Source: Lactobacillus sp. HBUAS51381 (GTDB taxonomy: Bacteria; Bacillota; Bacilli; Lactobacillales; Lactobacillaceae). Taken from it: a DNA stretch of 64,000 nucleotides. How positions within the stretch are numbered: position 1 is the stretch's first letter; each line of letters begins with the position of its first letter. The notes below the pieces were generated by a model. That model saw nothing but the letters and a program-made list of their open reading frames with translations, ran no database searches and had not been told where the DNA came from. A program made the translations under genes and the position numbers. Of this stretch, positions 61,839 through 64,000 are shown in pieces. Location of the stretch: assembly GCF_012641095.1 (NCBI RefSeq), contig NZ_JAAVSC010000001.1, forward strand, positions 1-64,000. The letters are read 5' to 3'.

Positions 61839-62204
61839 CCTGCAGTAAGAAGGGATGACGTTTCGTCAGAATCTCGCTTTCTTCAATTAGTTTTTTGCTC
61901 ATCATGCAATTTAAGCATTGTGTGATGAGTTTTGCTGTTTAGTGAACTACCTGTTACTGCGGTGGCAGAGAGTTTACCTGTTTATTTTTTCAAATAGTCA
62001 AGCGATGTATTGTGTCGCATCGACCGCGTATACTTTAAGAAGTATGCAGAAGAAACAGTTAATATGCGATTATATTCACAAAGCATGCGGCTCTATACGC
62101 ATATTGTTAAAGAAGACTTGTCTTAAGTGATGAAGGATCTATAAGCGCATAAGCTCGGTGTGCGCTACACTGAATAACAGTAACCTGAAGGGAGCTGGCT
62201 GATT
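61839..62204. other. Intergenic region upstream of the TnpB-like gene
   Basis: A terminator-like hairpin at 61898-61933 (CTCATCATGCAAT / ATTG..TGATGAG, then TTTTGC) ends the preceding gene. Closer to the nuclease gene, AGCGCA (62144-62149) and TGCGCT (62161-62166) form a hairpin that could be a remnant of a transposon left end or part of a leader. No tnpA is present. Confidence 0.5.
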
Positions 62205-63488
62205 ATGGCCAAGAAAAAAACGACAAAATCGATGACCAGCTATCGGTTTCGTCTTTATCCGACGGCCGAACAGGCTGAATTGATCGAACGAACCCTTGAT
62301 GCAACTTGCTGGTTCTATAATCAACTCTTGACGATCCAAAAGCAACGCTACATCGAAGATCCTGACGTGCGTGTTTCTAGAAATGATTTTACGAATCTAG
62401 TTAGTCCCTACCGTCAAGCTAATCCTAAATTGAAAAAAATCGATAGTACAGCTTTAGATGTTGTTTGTGAAAACCTAGTGCGGGCATATGATAATTTTTT
62501 TGGCAAGCGAAGCAAGTTTCCTAAGTTTCATAAACGCAAATTTACTAATAGTTATACGGCAGCGGGGCGCATTAAAGATGGCAAGTCCAGCATTCATTTT
62601 TCTCAAACTGGCAACCGGTTTCAAATTCGCTTGCCTAAATTGAAATTTGTCACTATCAAAGGATCCCGTTTGCCAAGTAATCCTGTTAAGCAAGCGACGA
62701 TCACCCACGAGTCAACGGGTCATTATTATGTTTCCGTACAAGTTGAGCGGACTAAAGAGAATCAAAATGTGTCGTTGCATCCAGTCTCAAAACGTACGGA
62801 TAATGCCGAGATCAAGCTGACTGGCAAATCTGTTGGGATCGATATCAATATTCCGCATCTTGATTTTTCTGATGATCACGCGATCGTCAAACTGGAAACT
62901 CTTGAGAAAACAAGTGAAGCTAAGCATTTACTTCTTTGGGAACGACGTTTGGCTCATCGTCGTGCACTTGCTAAAGAAAAGCAAGCGCAACTTGAGCATG
63001 CTAGTCGTCAAAAAATGGGTATTGATTCAGATTGGCACTGGTGGCAGTCTAAGAGATATCAAGAAGCCAAGCAGCATGTGGCAAGGCTCCGGGCAACTCA
63101 GGCCCATCGTCGAGACCTATTTTTTCAACGTTTAACAACGCAATTGATCCAAGAATATGATGTGATCGTCGTTGAAGATCTGACCGTGACTAAAATGCTC
63201 AAAGCGCATCGGTATGCCAAGCATATTAGCGAGATTAGTCCTAATCGGTTTATCACGATGTTGGAATATAAGGCGCAGTGGCATGCTGGCAAACAGGTAA
63301 TTCGAGTTGACCCTAAAAATACGACTCAAGCTTGTCATAATTGTGGTTTTATCATGGGTACTGACGGCACTCGTGCGCTAACCATCAGCGATCGTGAGTG
63401 GACGTGCCCCAAATGTCATGTCCATCATAATCGCGATAAAAATGCGGCTAAAAATATCTTGCAGCGTGGTCTTGCTACACTTAATTGA
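62205..63488 (+). CDS. TnpB-like RuvC nuclease adjacent to a CRISPR array (candidate type V-U-like effector)
   Basis: A 427-residue IS605 OrfB/TnpB-family protein. The N-terminal OrfB helix-turn-helix/WED-like region (about 12-190) opens YRFRLYPTAEQAELIERTLD. RuvC-I is GIDI with D213, RuvC-II is IVVEDLTV with E324, and a zinc finger has C377/C380 and C401/C404. RuvC-III is NRDKNAAKN with D411. All three catalytic acidic residues are therefore present, although the usual DLG after RuvC-I reads DIN. Length is close to TnpB and below most Cas12 proteins. A GGGAG site lies 10 nt before the ATG. There is no tnpA upstream. The CRISPR array starts 168 bp past the stop with a repeat-complementary segment between, arguing for RNA-guided DNA cleavage with CRISPR guides. 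A plain TnpB that happens to lie beside an unrelated array is the alternative. Confidence 0.85.
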   Translation: MAKKKTTKSMTSYRFRLYPTAEQAELIERTLDATCWFYNQLLTIQKQRYIEDPDVRVSRNDFTNLVSPYRQANPKLKKIDSTALDVVCENLVRAYDNFFGKRSKFPKFHKRKFTNSYTAAGRIKDGKSSIHFSQTGNRFQIRLPKLKFVTIKGSRLPSNPVKQATITHESTGHYYVSVQVERTKENQNVSLHPVSKRTDNAEIKLTGKSVGIDINIPHLDFSDDHAIVKLETLEKTSEAKHLLLWERRLAHRRALAKEKQAQLEHASRQKMGIDSDWHWWQSKRYQEAKQHVARLRATQAHRRDLFFQRLTTQLIQEYDVIVVEDLTVTKMLKAHRYAKHISEISPNRFITMLEYKAQWHAGKQVIRVDPKNTTQACHNCGFIMGTDGTRALTISDREWTCPKCHVHHNRDKNAAKNILQRGLATLN

Positions 63489-63656
63489 TCGCGTTAAACT
63501 AATTATGCGGTCGACTCGATCGTAACTGGCAATTTTAGTCAGGCGGCGATTAAATAAATGTGTAATCCGTTGTGCATTGATGTGCTTGCACATTGAGAAT
63601 CAGCGTTGTGTTGTTCATCGCAAACCTAAATCAAATAAGGTGAATATAATTCATCA
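63489..63656 (+). ncRNA. Candidate tracrRNA/scaffold region and CRISPR leader
   Basis: Anti-repeat: TCAAATAAG (63631-63639) is exactly complementary to repeat positions 14-22. ACC at 63624-63626 pairs with positions 27-29, and GTTC at 63613-63616 with 32-35. GT and GAA at 63640-63644 can pair with the 5' part of the repeat if small bulges are allowed. A hairpin ATGTGC/GCACAT with a CUUG-type loop lies at 63580-63593. A perfect TATAAT at 63645-63650 sits 6 bp before repeat 1. The RNA boundaries are not determined; a scaffold could begin inside the 3' end of the nuclease gene, as omega RNAs do. Confidence 0.6.
63645..63650 (+). promoter_or_regulatory. -10 box directly before CRISPR repeat 1
   Basis: A perfect TATAAT whose expected start point (7 nt downstream) is 63657, the first base of repeat 1. 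No convincing -35 is visible. Confidence 0.5.
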
Positions 63657-64000
63657 GGTTCAGACCTTACTTATTTGACTACGGTACGAACCCGACCACA
63701 AGGAGGATATCTCATGCAAAAAGGTTCAGACCTTACTTATTTGACTACGGTACGAACCCAATCTCGACATATCCAACAGGCACGTGTCGGTTCAGACCTT
63801 ACTTATTTGACTACGGTACGAACCTTTGATGAGATATTTTGGTTCGTTCTTTGTGGTTCAGACCTTACTTATTTGACTACGGTACGAACCTCGGCGAGAT
63901 ACCGAACACTCGCATCTGGAGGTTCAGACCTTACTTATTTGACTACGGTACGAACCCCTACTCGATACTTTTCGAGAAGTGCATCAGGTTCAGATCTTAC
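63657..64000 (+). CRISPR. CRISPR array: 36-bp repeats, 30-bp spacers, truncated by the window end
   Basis: Repeats lie at 63657-63692, 63723-63758, 63789-63824, 63855-63890 and 63921-63956, all identical. A sixth (63987-64000) is cut by the window and has a C-to-T change at position 9. The five spacers are each exactly 30 bp and all different. The repeat begins GGTTCAGACC and ends GGTACGAACC; the ends pair GGTTC/GAACC and ACC/GGT across a 2x2 internal loop. It lacks the GTTTT start usual for type II-A repeats of lactobacilli. The changed repeat suggests the far end is on the right and the leader is on the nuclease side. No cas1, cas2 or cas9 is in view. Confidence 0.95.

Noticed and set aside
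62132-63656. A complete IS200/IS605 insertion sequence around the TnpB-like gene
   Set aside because: No tnpA on either side and no pair of recognisable subterminal ends could be defined; the 3' side runs straight into a CRISPR array. A hairpin at 62144-62166 alone does not define a left end.
63657-64000. The array as part of a type II-A (Cas9) system
   Set aside because: The 36/30 periodicity would fit, but the repeat does not begin with the GTTTT typical of II-A repeats in lactobacilli, and no cas9, cas1, cas2 or csn2 is in view. Genes right of the window could still change this.

Overview
The window comes from a Gram-positive lactic acid bacterium of the family Lactobacillaceae. Gene content and moderate GC point to Levilactobacillus (L. 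brevis group) or a close relative. Supporting features are a csc-type WxL/LPxTG surface cluster, an opuC osmoprotectant transporter, an FLP-like Crp/Fnr regulator, pyruvate oxidase, NADH oxidase, FAD-dependent D-lactate dehydrogenase, MntH, strong AGGAGG ribosome binding sites and several TTG starts. The genus is inferred from content; no rRNA or marker phylogeny is possible here.

Layout. 1-95: 3' end of a group II intron. 161-1756: two cell-surface genes. 1987-3423: an EF-hand-like protein and a small membrane protein, divergent from an FLP regulator with an FNR-type box. 3574-5271: an ABC exporter whose GntR regulator is decayed. 5301-7523: membrane and unknown proteins. 8041-11474: opuCABCD. 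11922-15508: an NmrA-like protein and two tandem paralogous MFS drug exporters. 15831-19093: DyP peroxidase, a PatB/MalY C-S lyase and a DUF3737 protein. 19204-22311: a GT-C/GT2 glycosylation pair. 22581-24110: purH. 24667-30459: a secreted GH25 lysozyme, a secreted unknown, an AI-2E family protein and an FtsX-type exporter. 30500-35576: GNAT, MarR, D-LDH, GH13 glucosidase, MarR. 35901-42517: PnuC, CorA, pyruvate oxidase, and MarR plus a DHA2 exporter. 42907-46739: a two-component system beside a small secreted protein, and an SDR. 47110-49791: NADH dehydrogenase, Ogt and TetR. 49862-50518: a non-coding hairpin plus tandem repeats. 50727-60903: ALDH, SDR, two GNATs, MntH, DegV, DedA and NADH oxidase. 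61239-64000: a lower-GC accessory end.

The most interesting locus is at the right edge. A 427-residue TnpB-like RuvC protein (62205-63488) is followed after 168 bp by a CRISPR array of 36-bp repeats and exactly 30-bp spacers (63657 to the window end). No tnpA, cas1 or cas2 is visible. The gap holds a segment complementary to the repeat, including 9 contiguous bases, which could be a tracrRNA anti-repeat, and a perfect TATAAT box placed so that transcription would begin at the first base of repeat 1. Together this looks like a type V-U-like or TnpB-to-Cas12 intermediate: a nuclease, a split guide scaffold and an array, with no adaptation genes in view.

Other notable features are non-coding. 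A three-hairpin intergenic element is repeated at several sites with compensatory stem changes. A 136/140-bp tandem repeat lies next to a large hairpin. Two related C-rich small-RNA candidates lie downstream of degV and dedA. An isolated promoter-terminator pair suggests a further small RNA.
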